From assembly GCF_030064165.1 (NCBI RefSeq), contig NZ_CP125947.1, forward strand, positions 124,001 through 188,000: a stretch of 64,000 nucleotides of DNA, read 5' to 3'. Below the pieces are notes generated by a model, which did no database searches, was not told the DNA's origin, and saw nothing but the letters and a program-made list of their open reading frames with translations. Position 1 is the stretch's first letter; every line of letters starts with the position of its first letter. The position numbers were made by a program, and so were the translations under genes. This DNA comes from Comamonas resistens. Lineage in GTDB: Bacteria; Pseudomonadota; Gammaproteobacteria; Burkholderiales; Burkholderiaceae_C. Below, piece by piece: positions 17,244-29,206 of this stretch.

Positions 17244-20200
17244 ATGCGTGTATTCCCTCTGCCCACTCCTGCCATTCCCGCTCTGTCGCGCGGCACCACA
17301 TACCGGCTCTGGCTGCTGTCTGTGTTGCTGGCGCTGTGGGTGGTGCTGGCGGGCGTGGCCCAGGCAGCCCCTGGCTCCACGCTGCCCGGCCCCTTGGGCA
17401 GCCTGAGTGCAGGCTCGGGCGGCAGCTCGGCTGCCGATGAGGAGCAGCGCGCTCTCCAGGCCCAGCGGGACGCCACCGACAGCGCCAACCAGGAAGCCGA
17501 TGCCCTGGCCCAGTCGCTGGACCGCTTGCGCGCCAAGGCGCAGGCACCGGTACAGACCTTGCCCGCGCCGCTAGGCGATGCGGAGCTGGCCGGGCTTCTG
17601 GCGCGCTGGCAGGAGCGCATTCCCGCCAACGCCAGCCAGGAAGTGCTGGAGCGCCTGCTGGCCGACGAGCGCGATGCCATCGCCGCGCTCAAGACGGGGA
17701 TTGAGAAGTCCGCCGCCGAGCAGGCCAATCTGGTGACCCAGCCCGGTCAGGGGCGGGCCGATCTGTCCACGCTGCAGCAGCGCGTGCAGGACAGCGCCGA
17801 ACCCGTGAGCGCCGAACCCGGCGAGCCGCCGGCGCTGACCCAGGCGCGCCAGCTGCGGCGCAGTGCCGAGCACCGCCGCGCCATGCTGGAGCTGGCCTTG
17901 CGCCAGGAAGAACAGTCCACCATAGAAACCCGCCAGCGCCTGCTGGACGCCCAGTTGCAGGCCCAGCGCCGCGAATTGCTGGAGCGCACGCCACGCGTGG
18001 CCTGGCTGAATCAGCGCATTGCCGAGCGCAGCCGCCAGCAGCTGGAGCAGCAGGCACGCGAAGCGCGCGCGGCGGAAGATGCCGTCACCAGCGCCTCCCC
18101 CGCGATCCGCGAGCTGGCGCAGCAGAACGCGGCCCTGGCGGCCCAGATCCTGGAGCACACCAACCGCCTGGCGCAGGAGCGCATGGAACTGGCCGGCGAC
18201 GAGTACCGCCAGGGCCAGCTGGCTGCCGCGCTGCGCGACACCCAGGCCCGCTTGCGCCTGGGTGGCGGCGCGGCTGTGGGTCAATGGCTGTGGCAGCAAC
18301 GGGTGGCGTTGCCCACGGCCAACACCGTTCAGGCGCGGCGCAAAGCAGCGCAGCGTCAGCTGGCCGAGCTGCGCCTGGCCTTGTTCAACGCGAGTGAGCG
18401 ACGCTTCAGCCTCAACAGCGCGGCAGGCCCCATGGACGGCGTGGGCACGGAGGCCAGCGCCGAAGCTGCGGCCCGGCGCACGGCGCTGTGGGGCCGACAG
18501 GCGGCGCTGATCGACCAGCTGCAGCCGCTGCTGCTGCGACGCATCGCCGTGCTGGAGCAGACCGAGGCTGCGCTGCAGGCTACGCAGCGCAGCGGCAGCG
18601 AACTGCGGCAGGTGATGGACAAGGAGCTGCTGTGGTTCCCCAGCCACCGGGCCATGGACAGCTCCTGGCTACGCGAATGGCGCACCGTGCTGCAAAACGC
18701 CGGCGGCGAGGGGGCAGGGCAGGCTTTCAGCGCCTCGCCATGGAACACGGCCCGCGCGCTTGGCGCCAGCCTGCTGGCCAACGTCTGGGCCTATCTGGCC
18801 ATTGGCGCAGGCGTGCTGGTGCTGCTGAGGCTGCGGCGCCAGGCCTTGCGCAAGCTCGATGCCATCGCGTCGTGCGTGGGCGATTTCTCGCGCGACCATT
18901 TCGGGCTGAGTCTGGCCGCACTGGGCTGGAGTCTGCTGTACGCGCTGCCCTGGAGCTTTGCCACGGCTGCGCTGGGTGGGCTGCTGCAATCGACCAGCAC
19001 GCCGGCGGCGCTGGAGCCGCTGGGCCTGACGCTGGAGCAACTGAGCAGCTTCATCTTCGTGGCCACGCTGCTGCAGGCGCTGTTTCGTCCGGGTGGACTG
19101 GCGCTGGCCCATTTCGGCTGGCCTCTGGAGCGCGTGCAGACGCAGAGCCGTGTGCTGCGCCAGGCCACCTGGCTGATCGTGCCTGCAGAGCTGCTGGGTG
19201 GGCTGGCCTTCTTCAGCCATGACGATCCGGCCATCAGCACCTGGGGGCGCTTGTGCATTCTGACGCTGGTGCTGGGCCTGGCTTGGGTGTCGGGGCGCTA
19301 CTTCCGCGACAGCCTGCGCAGAAAAGGCCTGAGCTGGCACTGGGGGCTGATCGTGAGTGCGGTGCTGGTGCTGCTGCTGCTGGGCCTGGCCGTGGGCATC
19401 GCGCTGGGCTATGTCTATACCGCCACCGAAGTCATCCAGGCGCTGCTCAGCGGTTTCGTCTTCCTGGCTTGGGTCGAGGTGCTGATCGGCCTGCTGCGGC
19501 GCTGGCTGCTGCTGGGCGAGCGTCGCCTGGCGCTGAACCGGCTGCGCGCCGCGGCGCTTGCGCAGGCCGCCGCCCTCGCCCAGACCGACGGCCAGACGGA
19601 TGCGGCCAAGCCCCCTGTGGACGAGCAAAGCCAGATGGCCCTGGTCACGGTGAGCGCGCAGACGCACCGGCTGCTGGGCCTGCTGCAGCGGATACTGGTC
19701 GTGCTGAGCCAGATCTATGTCTGGTCCCCGGTGCTGCCCGCGCTGCTGCGCTTCAATGGCGTGGTGCTCTGGTACACCACCAACACGGGGGCCGACGGCA
19801 TAGGCCATCCGGCTCCCGTGAGCCTGATGGACGTGCTGCTCACCGTGCTGCTGCTGCTGCTGACCGTCAGCCTGACGCGCAATCTGCCGGGCCTGATGGA
19901 AGTGGTGCTGTCGGCGTCGCTGCGCATCAGCAACTCGGCGCGCTACACGGCCACCACGCTGGCGCGCTATGTCGTCGTCATTGCGGGCGCCATCACCGCG
20001 CTTTCGCTGCTGGGGCTGCGCTGGGGCCAGTTGCAATGGATGGCCGCGGCGCTGACCGTGGGCCTGGGTTTTGGCTTGCAGGAGATCTTTGCCAACTTCG
20101 TCTCGGGGCTGATCCTGCTGGTGGAGCGGCCCTTCCGCGTGGGCGACGTCATCACCATCAACCAGCTGGACGGCACCGTCACCCGCATCCGCACGCGTGC

Positions 20201-20642
20201 CACCACGGTGCTGGATTTCGACAACAAGGAAATCGTCATCCCCAACAAGACCTTCATCACCGGCCAGGTGACGAACTGGACCCTGAGCGACGATGTGACG
20301 CGTCTGGTCATCGAGGTGGGCGTGGCCCACGGCAGCGACTCCGCACGGGTGCGCGAGCTGCTGCTGGCCATTGCCGGCGAGCACCCCCAGGTCTTGCGCG
20401 AGCCCGAGCCCAACTGCTGGTTCATGGCTCTGGAGGGCCAGGGCCAGAAGTTCGAGCTGCGCGCCTATGTGGGCTCCGTGGCCGACCGGCTGCCGGTGCG
20501 CAACGACCTGAACCGCAGCATACGGGAGCGGTTGGCCGCCGAGGGCATTGCCGTGGCCTTCCCGCAGATGGGTGTCCATGTGCGGGAGTTGCCGGGGCAG
20601 CCGTGGGCACCAGGGGCAAGCCCGGATACGAATAGCAGATAG
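17244..20642 (+). CDS. Large MscS-superfamily mechanosensitive channel (MscK/KefA-like)
   Basis: A 1132-residue MscK-like channel of the inner membrane. A signal peptide (hydrophobic LWLLSVLLALWVVLAG, cleavage near AQA-AP at about residue 41) is followed by a periplasmic, coiled-coil-rich domain (about 60-500). Roughly ten membrane helices (about 515-930) come next. The MscS pore and beta domain contain LTVGLGFGLQEIFANFVSGL, RPFRVGDVITI and DNKEIVIPNKTFITGQVTNW, then the alpha/beta C-terminal domain. ATG at 17244 is chosen to place the signal peptide normally; a longer frame to 17142 is unlikely. It probably acts as an emergency osmotic release valve. It follows the membrane-stress cluster but is separated by 245 bp, so shared transcription is uncertain. 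Confidence 0.9.
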   Translation: MRVFPLPTPAIPALSRGTTYRLWLLSVLLALWVVLAGVAQAAPGSTLPGPLGSLSAGSGGSSAADEEQRALQAQRDATDSANQEADALAQSLDRLRAKAQAPVQTLPAPLGDAELAGLLARWQERIPANASQEVLERLLADERDAIAALKTGIEKSAAEQANLVTQPGQGRADLSTLQQRVQDSAEPVSAEPGEPPALTQARQLRRSAEHRRAMLELALRQEEQSTIETRQRLLDAQLQAQRRELLERTPRVAWLNQRIAERSRQQLEQQAREARAAEDAVTSASPAIRELAQQNAALAAQILEHTNRLAQERMELAGDEYRQGQLAAALRDTQARLRLGGGAAVGQWLWQQRVALPTANTVQARRKAAQRQLAELRLALFNASERRFSLNSAAGPMDGVGTEASAEAAARRTALWGRQAALIDQLQPLLLRRIAVLEQTEAALQATQRSGSELRQVMDKELLWFPSHRAMDSSWLREWRTVLQNAGGEGAGQAFSASPWNTARALGASLLANVWAYLAIGAGVLVLLRLRRQALRKLDAIASCVGDFSRDHFGLSLAALGWSLLYALPWSFATAALGGLLQSTSTPAALEPLGLTLEQLSSFIFVATLLQALFRPGGLALAHFGWPLERVQTQSRVLRQATWLIVPAELLGGLAFFSHDDPAISTWGRLCILTLVLGLAWVSGRYFRDSLRRKGLSWHWGLIVSAVLVLLLLGLAVGIALGYVYTATEVIQALLSGFVFLAWVEVLIGLLRRWLLLGERRLALNRLRAAALAQAAALAQTDGQTDAAKPPVDEQSQMALVTVSAQTHRLLGLLQRILVVLSQIYVWSPVLPALLRFNGVVLWYTTNTGADGIGHPAPVSLMDVLLTVLLLLLTVSLTRNLPGLMEVVLSASLRISNSARYTATTLARYVVVIAGAITALSLLGLRWGQLQWMAAALTVGLGFGLQEIFANFVSGLILLVERPFRVGDVITINQLDGTVTRIRTRATTVLDFDNKEIVIPNKTFITGQVTNWTLSDDVTRLVIEVGVAHGSDSARVRELLLAIAGEHPQVLREPEPNCWFMALEGQGQKFELRAYVGSVADRLPVRNDLNRSIRERLAAEGIAVAFPQMGVHVRELPGQPWAPGASPDTNSR

Positions 20643-20654
20643 ATTCTCGGATTT

Positions 20655-20697
20655 GATAGCTGGTGGTGCTTTGTGGACGGGCGCTAGCAGCTGTTTT
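20655..20697. repeat. Intergenic hairpin repeat, family 1 (possible terminator)
   Basis: GATAGCTGGTGGTGC...GGGCGCTAGCAGCTGTTTT forms an imperfect hairpin ending in a T run just after the channel gene, so it may also act as its terminator. Confidence 0.5.
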
Positions 20698-20812
20698 CAT
20701 GCTGAGCCAATAGCTTCCTGGCTGCGGCACGCGCCAAGCGCCTTGCACCATGCCTGTACGGCTATGGCGGCCAGCCTGCAAAGCGTGGCGCTAGCGCTTA
20801 AAATCCGAAGTT

Positions 20813-20921
20813 CCGCCTCCAAGGAGCGCTGCAGCCAGCCGGTTGTCCACCACAACCCGCCCGTCAGGCTTGGGGGTGCGCAGATGGTCTCAGACCTCTG
20901 TCTCCATAACGGCGCTCACCT
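20813..20921 (+). ncRNA. S-adenosylhomocysteine (SAH) riboswitch upstream of metH
   Basis: The conserved SAH-riboswitch core is present: CCTCCAAGGAGCGCTGCA at the 5' side and AACGGCGCTCACC at the 3' side (20908-20920). CCAAG of the 5' strand pairs with CTTGG (near 20868-20872, in TCAGGCTTGG), forming P1. GAGCGC pairs with GCGCTC as the pseudoknot. A variable hairpin lies between. SAH riboswitches switch on recycling genes such as metH and ahcY when SAH accumulates; the metH start lies about 40 bp downstream. A cobalamin riboswitch was considered, but its conserved B12 box is not seen. Confidence 0.9.
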
Positions 20922-20959
20922 GTTCTCGATTCTGTCTGGTTTGTATACAGGTGAGCCTC

Positions 20960-23704
<2,745 letters not shown>

Positions 23705-23733
23705 TTCCGGCCAGCAGGCGCGCAGGAGTGCAG

Positions 23734-23760
23734 AAAAGCCAGGGCAGGCCCTGGCTTTTT
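23734..23760. terminator. Bidirectional terminator between metH and gntR
   Basis: AAAAGCCAGGG-CAGG-CCCTGGCTTTT: a 7-bp GC-rich stem extended by A-T pairs and T-rich on both sides, between convergent genes. It abuts the stop codon of the GntR gene. Confidence 0.82.
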
Positions 23761-24467
23761 CATTTTTGCGGCAGCGGGCTTCGCTTGAGCACGGGCGCCA
23801 GCGTGGCGCGCAGGCGGTCGCCAGGATCCGAGGCGGCTTCGGGCGCGCGAATTTCGAGCGAGCGCTCCACCGTGCCTATGTGCTCCAGCAGCAAGGCCTT
23901 GGCCTCCTCGGTGTCGCCACGCTCCAGGGCCGCCACGATGCGCTCATGTTCGGCGCAGGACTGGCTGGCGCTGTGCGTGGACTGGTAAAGCGTGGCCGCC
24001 AGAGTGGTGCGTGCCGTCAGGTCGCGCAGCGTGTCGGCCAGCAGTCTATGGCCCATCTGTTCGGCCAGGCAGACATGGAAATCCGCGAGCAGGAAGGCGC
24101 GCATGGCACTGTCCACGCCCGCAATGGCTTTTTGTTCCTGGGCGATATGGCGGCGCAACTGGGTGATGACACGCTGCAGTGGCTTGCCCGCATCCTGCAA
24201 TATGCCGGTCTCGATAATGCGCCGGGCGGAGAAAGCATCCTTGGCTTCGGCGGCCGAGGGCTGAACCACATACCAGCCCCTGCGGGCCTGGACCTGGACA
24301 AAACCACGGGCCTGCAATTGCATCAACGCTTCGCGCACCACGGTGCGGCTGACGTCGAAGTTGTTGGCCAGATCCTGCTCTCCCAGCCTTTCACCAGGCG
24401 CCAGCTTCTGGGCCAGAATGGCTTCGACGATGCGTTCTGCGATGTGCTGTGGAGAGGCAGGAGTCAT
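23760..24467 (-). CDS. GntR-family regulator (FadR/FCD subfamily)
   Basis: A 235-residue GntR regulator. The winged-helix domain (residues 8-75) shows LAPGERLGEQDLANNFDVS followed by RTVVREALMQLQARGFV. The all-helical FCD effector domain (about 80-215) contains the metal-ligand pattern DFHVCLAEQMGH and, further on, EHERIVAALERGD. FCD members respond to small carboxylic acids. It begins 8 bp after the dctA stop on the same strand, so the two are almost certainly co-transcribed. The twin TTGTATGCAA-type operator before dctA fits FCD regulators, suggesting autoregulation. Confidence 0.9.
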   Translation of the reverse strand: MTPASPQHIAERIVEAILAQKLAPGERLGEQDLANNFDVSRTVVREALMQLQARGFVQVQARRGWYVVQPSAAEAKDAFSARRIIETGILQDAGKPLQRVITQLRRHIAQEQKAIAGVDSAMRAFLLADFHVCLAEQMGHRLLADTLRDLTARTTLAATLYQSTHSASQSCAEHERIVAALERGDTEEAKALLLEHIGTVERSLEIRAPEAASDPGDRLRATLAPVLKRSPLPQK

Positions 24468-24475
24468 TGCTTGAT

Positions 24476-25810
24476 TCAGTGGCTGGAGTGGGAGGCTGGG
24501 GCAGGCGGAACCTTAGCAGATGCATCGGCCTCTTCATCGTTTTGCGGTTGAACCCTGCCGTCAAGCACGGCATGGGCACGTTCGCGGTCGATGTCACCTT
24601 CCCAGGCTGCGATGGCCACGGTGGCCACGCAGTTGCCGATCAGATTGCCCAGGGCGCGGGCAATACCCATGAACCAGTCCACCGACAGCACCAGCACCAG
24701 GCCGATGGCGGGAATGGCGGGAATCGCATGCAAGGTGGCAGCCAGCACCACGATGGCCGAGCCCGGCACGCCATGTGCACCCTTGGAGGTCACCAGCGCA
24801 ATGGCCAGGATGGTCAGCAGGTCGGACATGCTGATCGGGGTGTTGGTGGCCTGGGCGATGAAGACCGCAGCCAGCGTGATGTAGATCGAGAAGGCGTCCA
24901 GGTTGAACGAATAGCCGGTGGGAATCACCAGGCCCACTGTGGAATCGCGCACGCCCATGTTGCGCAGCTTGGCCATGATCTGGGGCAGCACGCTGTCGGA
25001 CGAGGTGGTGGCGAAGACGATGGTCAGCTCCTCACGCAGGTAGCGCAGCAGCTTGATCAGGCTGAAGCCCGACAGGCGCATCACCAGACCCAGCACCACG
25101 AACACGAAGATCAGCACCGAGACGTAGAACAGCGCCACCAGCATGCCCAGCTGCTTGAGCGAGCCTATGCCGTACTGGCCGACGGTGAAGGCGATGGCGC
25201 CCAGCACGCCCAGCGGGGCCAGCTTGATGATGATGCCCATGATCTTGAACAGCACCATGGACAGCGTGTCCACCAGGTCGAAGACGGGCTTGCCGCGCTC
25301 GCCCAGCAGGGTCAGTGCGCAGCCGAACAGCACGGCAAACAGCAGCACCTGCAGCACATCGCCCTTGGCGAAGGCTTCCACCACGGTGCTGGGGATGAGC
25401 TTCATCAGAAACTCCACCGTGCCGCCGCTGGTCAGCTTGTCGGCATTGCTGGCGTAGGCAGCCATGGCCGAGGGGTCGAGCTTGCTGGTGTCCACGTTCA
25501 TGCCGACGCCGGGCTCGAAGACAAAGGCCAGTACCAGGCCCAGGCCCAGAGCGATGGTGGTCAGTACTTCGAAGTAGATCAGGGCCTTCACTCCCACGCG
25601 CCCTACGCGCTTGAGGTCGCCCGCGCCGGCAATGCCGTGCACGACCACACAGAACACCAGGATGGGGATGATCATCTTGATCAGCTTGATGAAGCCATCG
25701 CCCAAGGGTTTGAGTTTCACGGCCCATTCAGGGGCCAGTAGTCCGGCGAGCACACCCAGGATGAGTGCGATCACCACCTGTCCGAAAAGTGATCTGGCAA
25801 AGCGGCGCAT
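24476..25810 (-). CDS. dctA: C4-dicarboxylate:cation symporter (DAACS family, DctA-like)
   Basis: A 444-residue secondary transporter of the inner membrane. Family signatures: the HP1 serine-rich motif FATTSSDSVLPQIM, the helix-7 region SFNLDAFSIYITLAAVFIAQA (usual form NxDGTxxY), the HP2 motif SKGAHGVPGSAIVVLAATL, and helix 8 with NLIGNCVATVAIAAWEGD. The hydrophilic C-terminal tail (about 35 residues) is rich in Ala, Pro and His. ATG at 25810 gives the normal start MRRFARSLFGQVVIALILGV. Likely substrates are succinate, fumarate or malate. It is the first gene of a dctA-gntR unit with a palindromic operator 25-58 bp upstream. Confidence 0.9.
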   Translation of the reverse strand: MRRFARSLFGQVVIALILGVLAGLLAPEWAVKLKPLGDGFIKLIKMIIPILVFCVVVHGIAGAGDLKRVGRVGVKALIYFEVLTTIALGLGLVLAFVFEPGVGMNVDTSKLDPSAMAAYASNADKLTSGGTVEFLMKLIPSTVVEAFAKGDVLQVLLFAVLFGCALTLLGERGKPVFDLVDTLSMVLFKIMGIIIKLAPLGVLGAIAFTVGQYGIGSLKQLGMLVALFYVSVLIFVFVVLGLVMRLSGFSLIKLLRYLREELTIVFATTSSDSVLPQIMAKLRNMGVRDSTVGLVIPTGYSFNLDAFSIYITLAAVFIAQATNTPISMSDLLTILAIALVTSKGAHGVPGSAIVVLAATLHAIPAIPAIGLVLVLSVDWFMGIARALGNLIGNCVATVAIAAWEGDIDRERAHAVLDGRVQPQNDEEADASAKVPPAPASHSSH

Positions 25811-25834
25811 AGTCGTCTTTCGCAAGTTGTGAAT

Positions 25835-25868
25835 CTTGTATGCAAGTAATTTGAAACTTGCATACAAG
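25835..25868. promoter_or_regulatory. Paired palindromic operator upstream of dctA-gntR
   Basis: CTTGTATGCAAGT at 25835-25847 and its exact inverse ACTTGCATACAAG at 25856-25868, 8 bp apart. Each arm is itself nearly palindromic (TTGTATGCAA), so this is probably two adjacent dimer sites for the co-encoded FCD GntR regulator, whose relatives bind TTGTATACAA-like boxes. Confidence 0.7.
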
Positions 25869-26054
25869 AATGTAGGCAAGCGAAAGTCGTGCCAATAGAG
25901 GGTATTCCTGAGGATTTCCGTAATTCCTAAGAGGGTCAGCCCTGACTTTCGTGCGGGAAATCAAGGAACGTTCCGCCCTGGTGCGACCGGGGCGGTCCGT
26001 GCGCACGCGTGTGGTGCGTGAGTGGGGTTCATGCCCAAAGCCAGGGCATGAGGC

Positions 26055-27497
26055 TCAGAGCAGCGGGCTCAGGGCGCCCAGCAGGTTGTCCCAGATGCGC
26101 TTCCACCAGCGAGTGGCACGCACCTGCTCCAGCGTCACCACATCGGAATCGCGCAGATAGCTTTGCTGGCGCTGACGGATGGCCTCGGTGGTGGCCTCGT
26201 CATGCAGCAGCACATTGTTTTCAAAGTTCAGGTCAAAGCTGCGCAGGTCCAGGTTGGTGGAGCCGATCAGGCTGACCGCGCCGTCCAGGCACAGGGTCTT
26301 GGCATGCAGCAGGCCGGGACGGAATTCGTGGATATGCACACCGGCCCTGAGCAGGCGCCAGTAGTGGCTGCGGCTGACGGCGCCGACTATCCATGAGTCA
26401 TTGCGCGCAGGCAGGATCAGCGTGACGGACACACCCCGTAGCGCGGCCGCGCACAAGGCGTCCAAGACGGTGGTGTCCGGCACAAAGTAGGGGGTGGAAA
26501 TCACCACTTCATGGCGGGCGCTGGCCAGCAGGCAGGAAACGAGCTGGGGCGTGGCGCGTGGTCTCTCTGTCGGGCCCTCCGCGATGGCCACGGCGCTGAA
26601 CCCATGAGGGGATGGCCGGGCCGTCTCTGTGGAGGGAGGAGCGATGAGGGTTGGCGACTGTGCCCAGTCGCTGGCAAAAGTCTGCTGCATCTGGGCTACG
26701 ACCGGGCCTTGCATGCGCAGCATGATGTCCACCCAGGGGGCATAGCGCGGCTTGACGCGAAAGGCTTCGTCGGCGCAGTTCTGGCTGCCTATATAGGTGA
26801 TGCGCTCATCGATCAGCGTGATCTTGCGGTGGTTGCGCAGGTCGAGCCGGCTGGTCAGCATGACGGTGAGCGGGCGGTTGATGGGCAGGGCCACGCTCAG
26901 GTGCACGCCGCCTTGCTGCATCTGCCGCCACAGCGGTGAACGGACCAGTGCACGCGAGCCCAGGCCGTCCACCATGGCTCGGCAGGTCACGCCGCGCCGG
27001 GCAGCGCGGATCAGTGCCTGGGCGACCTGGGTTCCGGTTTCGTCCTCCAGCCAGATGTAGTACAGCACATTGATCTCGCGCTGCGCGGCGTCCATGTCGG
27101 CAACGAGTTGCGCGCGTGCATGATCGCCGTCCTGCATCAACTCGGCTACCTGGCCGGGCAGGGGCAGAAAGCCGTTGATCGACGAGGCATAGCGAAATGC
27201 GGGCTGCCACTGGGCGGGGATGTCGGTGTAGGTCTCCAGCGTGCAGGCACTATTGCCGGCGACATTGCTGCCATGGGACTGGCAGAACTCGCGCACATTG
27301 AGTCGCTTGCGTCCTGGCACGCGGCCCAGTGCCACTTCGCCAAAGAAGTAATACAGCAGGCAGCTCACATAAGGCAGCAGCACGATCACCAGAAGCCATG
27401 CCAGGCGCACATCGGGCCGCATGTCTCTGCGCAGCAGAATGCGCAGGCCAAAGCCCGCAATCAATATCACATGAAGAGTCAGCAACAGCCAGGTCAT
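26055..27497 (-). CDS. cls: Cardiolipin synthase (phospholipase D family)
   Basis: A 480-residue inner-membrane enzyme joining phosphatidylglycerol molecules into cardiolipin. Two N-terminal membrane segments (residues 1-20 and about 30-55, the latter LAWLLVIVLLPYVSCLLYYFFG) precede two PLD catalytic modules. HKD motif 1 is NHRKITLIDERITYIGSQN; motif 2 is LHAKTLCLDGAVSLIGSTN. The ATG at 27497 is preferred over an upstream TTG. It is on the same strand as dctA but has no link in function. Assignment to ClsA rather than another Cls type rests on the two-helix N-terminus and is moderately sure. Confidence 0.9.
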   Translation of the reverse strand: MTWLLLTLHVILIAGFGLRILLRRDMRPDVRLAWLLVIVLLPYVSCLLYYFFGEVALGRVPGRKRLNVREFCQSHGSNVAGNSACTLETYTDIPAQWQPAFRYASSINGFLPLPGQVAELMQDGDHARAQLVADMDAAQREINVLYYIWLEDETGTQVAQALIRAARRGVTCRAMVDGLGSRALVRSPLWRQMQQGGVHLSVALPINRPLTVMLTSRLDLRNHRKITLIDERITYIGSQNCADEAFRVKPRYAPWVDIMLRMQGPVVAQMQQTFASDWAQSPTLIAPPSTETARPSPHGFSAVAIAEGPTERPRATPQLVSCLLASARHEVVISTPYFVPDTTVLDALCAAALRGVSVTLILPARNDSWIVGAVSRSHYWRLLRAGVHIHEFRPGLLHAKTLCLDGAVSLIGSTNLDLRSFDLNFENNVLLHDEATTEAIRQRQQSYLRDSDVVTLEQVRATRWWKRIWDNLLGALSPLL

Positions 27498-27623
27498 GAT
27501 CAATGCTCAACAATGAAGCTTTGAGCATAACCAGCTGGTGCGGTTTTGCCGTTTGCCGGGCCAGTAGGCTTGACGGACCGGGTGAAGGTGCCGGTCGTTT
27601 GCCCTGGAGCTGGGCTGAAAAAG

Positions 27624-27652
27624 CACAAAGCCAGCTGTTTGCTGGCTTTGTG
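27624..27652 (-). terminator. Rho-independent terminator after the GDPD gene
   Basis: Perfect 12-bp stem CACAAAGCCAGC / GCTGGCTTTGTG with a 5-nt loop. On the minus strand it is followed by CTTTTTC, so it terminates transcription from the glycerophosphodiesterase gene. Confidence 0.82.
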
Positions 27653-27667
27653 AATTTGAGCGAAAAC

Positions 27668-27704
27668 CGGCTCTAGCGCTTTATGCGCAAGCGTCAGCAG
27701 CTAT
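27668..27704. repeat. Intergenic hairpin repeat, family 1
   Basis: GGCTCTAGCGCTTTATGCGC... AAGCGTCAGCAGCTAT, another copy of the AGCGCTT-spacer-AAGCG-CAGCTAT element, directly after the GDPD stop codon. Confidence 0.5.
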
Positions 27705-27718
27705 CCAAATATGATCTC

Positions 27719-29092
27719 TCACTTGGCTTTCAGCTCGGCGATATAGGCTTCGCGAGCCTTGACGCCGGCAGCCGTGAAATCGGTGAATACGCCATCAATG
27801 CCCAGGCGGTAGTAAGCCAGATATTCCTGTGCAGGGTCACCCTTGAAGATGCCTGCCAGGCGGCTGGCCTCGCTGCGGAAGGTAAAGCTGTGCACCACCA
27901 GTCCTGCCTTGTGCGCATTGGCGATCAGGCCCGTGTCCTTCAAGGTGTTCACATCCTTGAGGCCTGCCCCGTCTTTGTAGGGCACGACGGAGTGAGCGAT
28001 GACCTGGGGCTTCCAGGGGCCGATGCCGTCGGCATAAGTCTTGATTTCCGCCAAGCCGGCAGGCGTTTGCATGGCGGCAAAAGTGCGTGCATCGCCAGCC
28101 AGCGTCCAGCTGTAGGGGCGGCCGCTGATGAAGGTCCATTCGTCGCTGGTGATGTAGCCGACCGAGCCGTCCTTGAAGTTGTAGTCATTGCCGTCGATCA
28201 GCTGCACGCCCTTGGCCTTCATGCCCACCTTGCGCAGGTATTTCAGGCTGTCGGGGTCGAAGCTCTGGATGTAGATGGGCGCGTCCTTGGTGTTGAGCCG
28301 GTTTTTTTCCAGCAGCGCCATCACGGCGTCTTCGAACGGGTGATCGCCCGTGCCGCAGCTGTTGGCGATGGCCTGCTGGTTGTTCCAGTACGGATTCTTG
28401 GTCTCTGCATAGACGGAGATGCTGCGGCCCGCAGCCTTGCCCTTGGCCGCGGCGATGTCGATCACGTCCTGCGCGCTGATCAGCGGCAACTTGCCATTCC
28501 ATTCCGTGGGGCGGTCGGCACGGTTGTCCAATATGGTGCCGCCCAGCAGGGTGCGCAGCTCATGCAGGGTGAAGTCGGAGATGGACCAGTCGTTGGTGTG
28601 GTCCTCGCCATCGACGACCAGGGCCTGAAGCACGGACTTCTGGTTGTTGGGATCGATACGGTCGCTTAGATAACGGGCCGGCCCGTTGTCGGGTGTCGCG
28701 GGGTATTTCACATCGACCCATACCCCGGGCGTGGTGCGCTTGCGCGCGGCCACATAGGAGTTGCTCTTGGCAACATCGGCGATATTGGTGCTGTCGCTGA
28801 GCCAGGCGTTGTGGCGAGCCACCAGCTGGCAGTCACGCGTCATGTGCATGTCCAGCTCGATCATGTCGGCGCCCGCATCAATGGCTTTTTCATAGGCCAT
28901 CTGGGTCTGCTCGGGGTACAGGCCCGAGTAGCCGCGGTGGGCGATGACCTGGGGCTGCTTGCCATCGAGGGTCAGGAACTGAGGCTTGGGTTCCGGTATG
29001 GGACCATCACCTCCGCCGCAGGCGGTCAAAGCCATGGCGGCAAGCAAGATCAGAGCAGGAGAAGCGTGACGGGTTTGGAGCATGGATGTCAT
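27719..29092 (-). CDS. glpQ: Glycerophosphodiester phosphodiesterase, lipoprotein
   Basis: A 457-residue GDPD-family hydrolase that splits glycerophosphodiesters into sn-glycerol-3-phosphate and an alcohol. It has a lipoprotein signal with lipobox LTAC (after ALILLAAMA), followed by a short Gly/Pro linker, so it is probably anchored in the outer or inner membrane facing the periplasm. GDPD hallmarks are VIAHRGYSGLYPEQT (catalytic His plus metal Glu) and ADMIELDMHMTRDCQLVARHN. The C-terminal block IDGVFTDF is conserved. Start: ATG at 29092 or 29083; both keep the signal, and neither has a clear ribosome-binding site. At over 450 residues it is longer than E. coli GlpQ (about 358), with insertions in the barrel. 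Confidence 0.88.
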   Translation of the reverse strand: MTSMLQTRHASPALILLAAMALTACGGGDGPIPEPKPQFLTLDGKQPQVIAHRGYSGLYPEQTQMAYEKAIDAGADMIELDMHMTRDCQLVARHNAWLSDSTNIADVAKSNSYVAARKRTTPGVWVDVKYPATPDNGPARYLSDRIDPNNQKSVLQALVVDGEDHTNDWSISDFTLHELRTLLGGTILDNRADRPTEWNGKLPLISAQDVIDIAAAKGKAAGRSISVYAETKNPYWNNQQAIANSCGTGDHPFEDAVMALLEKNRLNTKDAPIYIQSFDPDSLKYLRKVGMKAKGVQLIDGNDYNFKDGSVGYITSDEWTFISGRPYSWTLAGDARTFAAMQTPAGLAEIKTYADGIGPWKPQVIAHSVVPYKDGAGLKDVNTLKDTGLIANAHKAGLVVHSFTFRSEASRLAGIFKGDPAQEYLAYYRLGIDGVFTDFTAAGVKAREAYIAELKAK

Positions 29093-29206
29093 GAGGGGTG
29101 AGCAGATGTGGATGCTTGCGGTGCTTGGTGAAAGCTTTGTGACAGGGGCAGAAAGAGCAGGCTGGAGCATGTGTGCAATGCCCAGCCTGTTGCCTCGGGT
29201 GAGGGC

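Noticed and set aside
18669..20579. 636-codon minus-strand frame opposite the MscK-like gene
   Set aside because: Gln/His/Arg-rich shadow frame; the plus-strand channel has signal peptide, helices and MscS motifs.
20813..20921. Cobalamin riboswitch before metH
   Set aside because: Considered because metH is B12-dependent, but the B12-box is absent and the core sequences fit the SAH aptamer closely.
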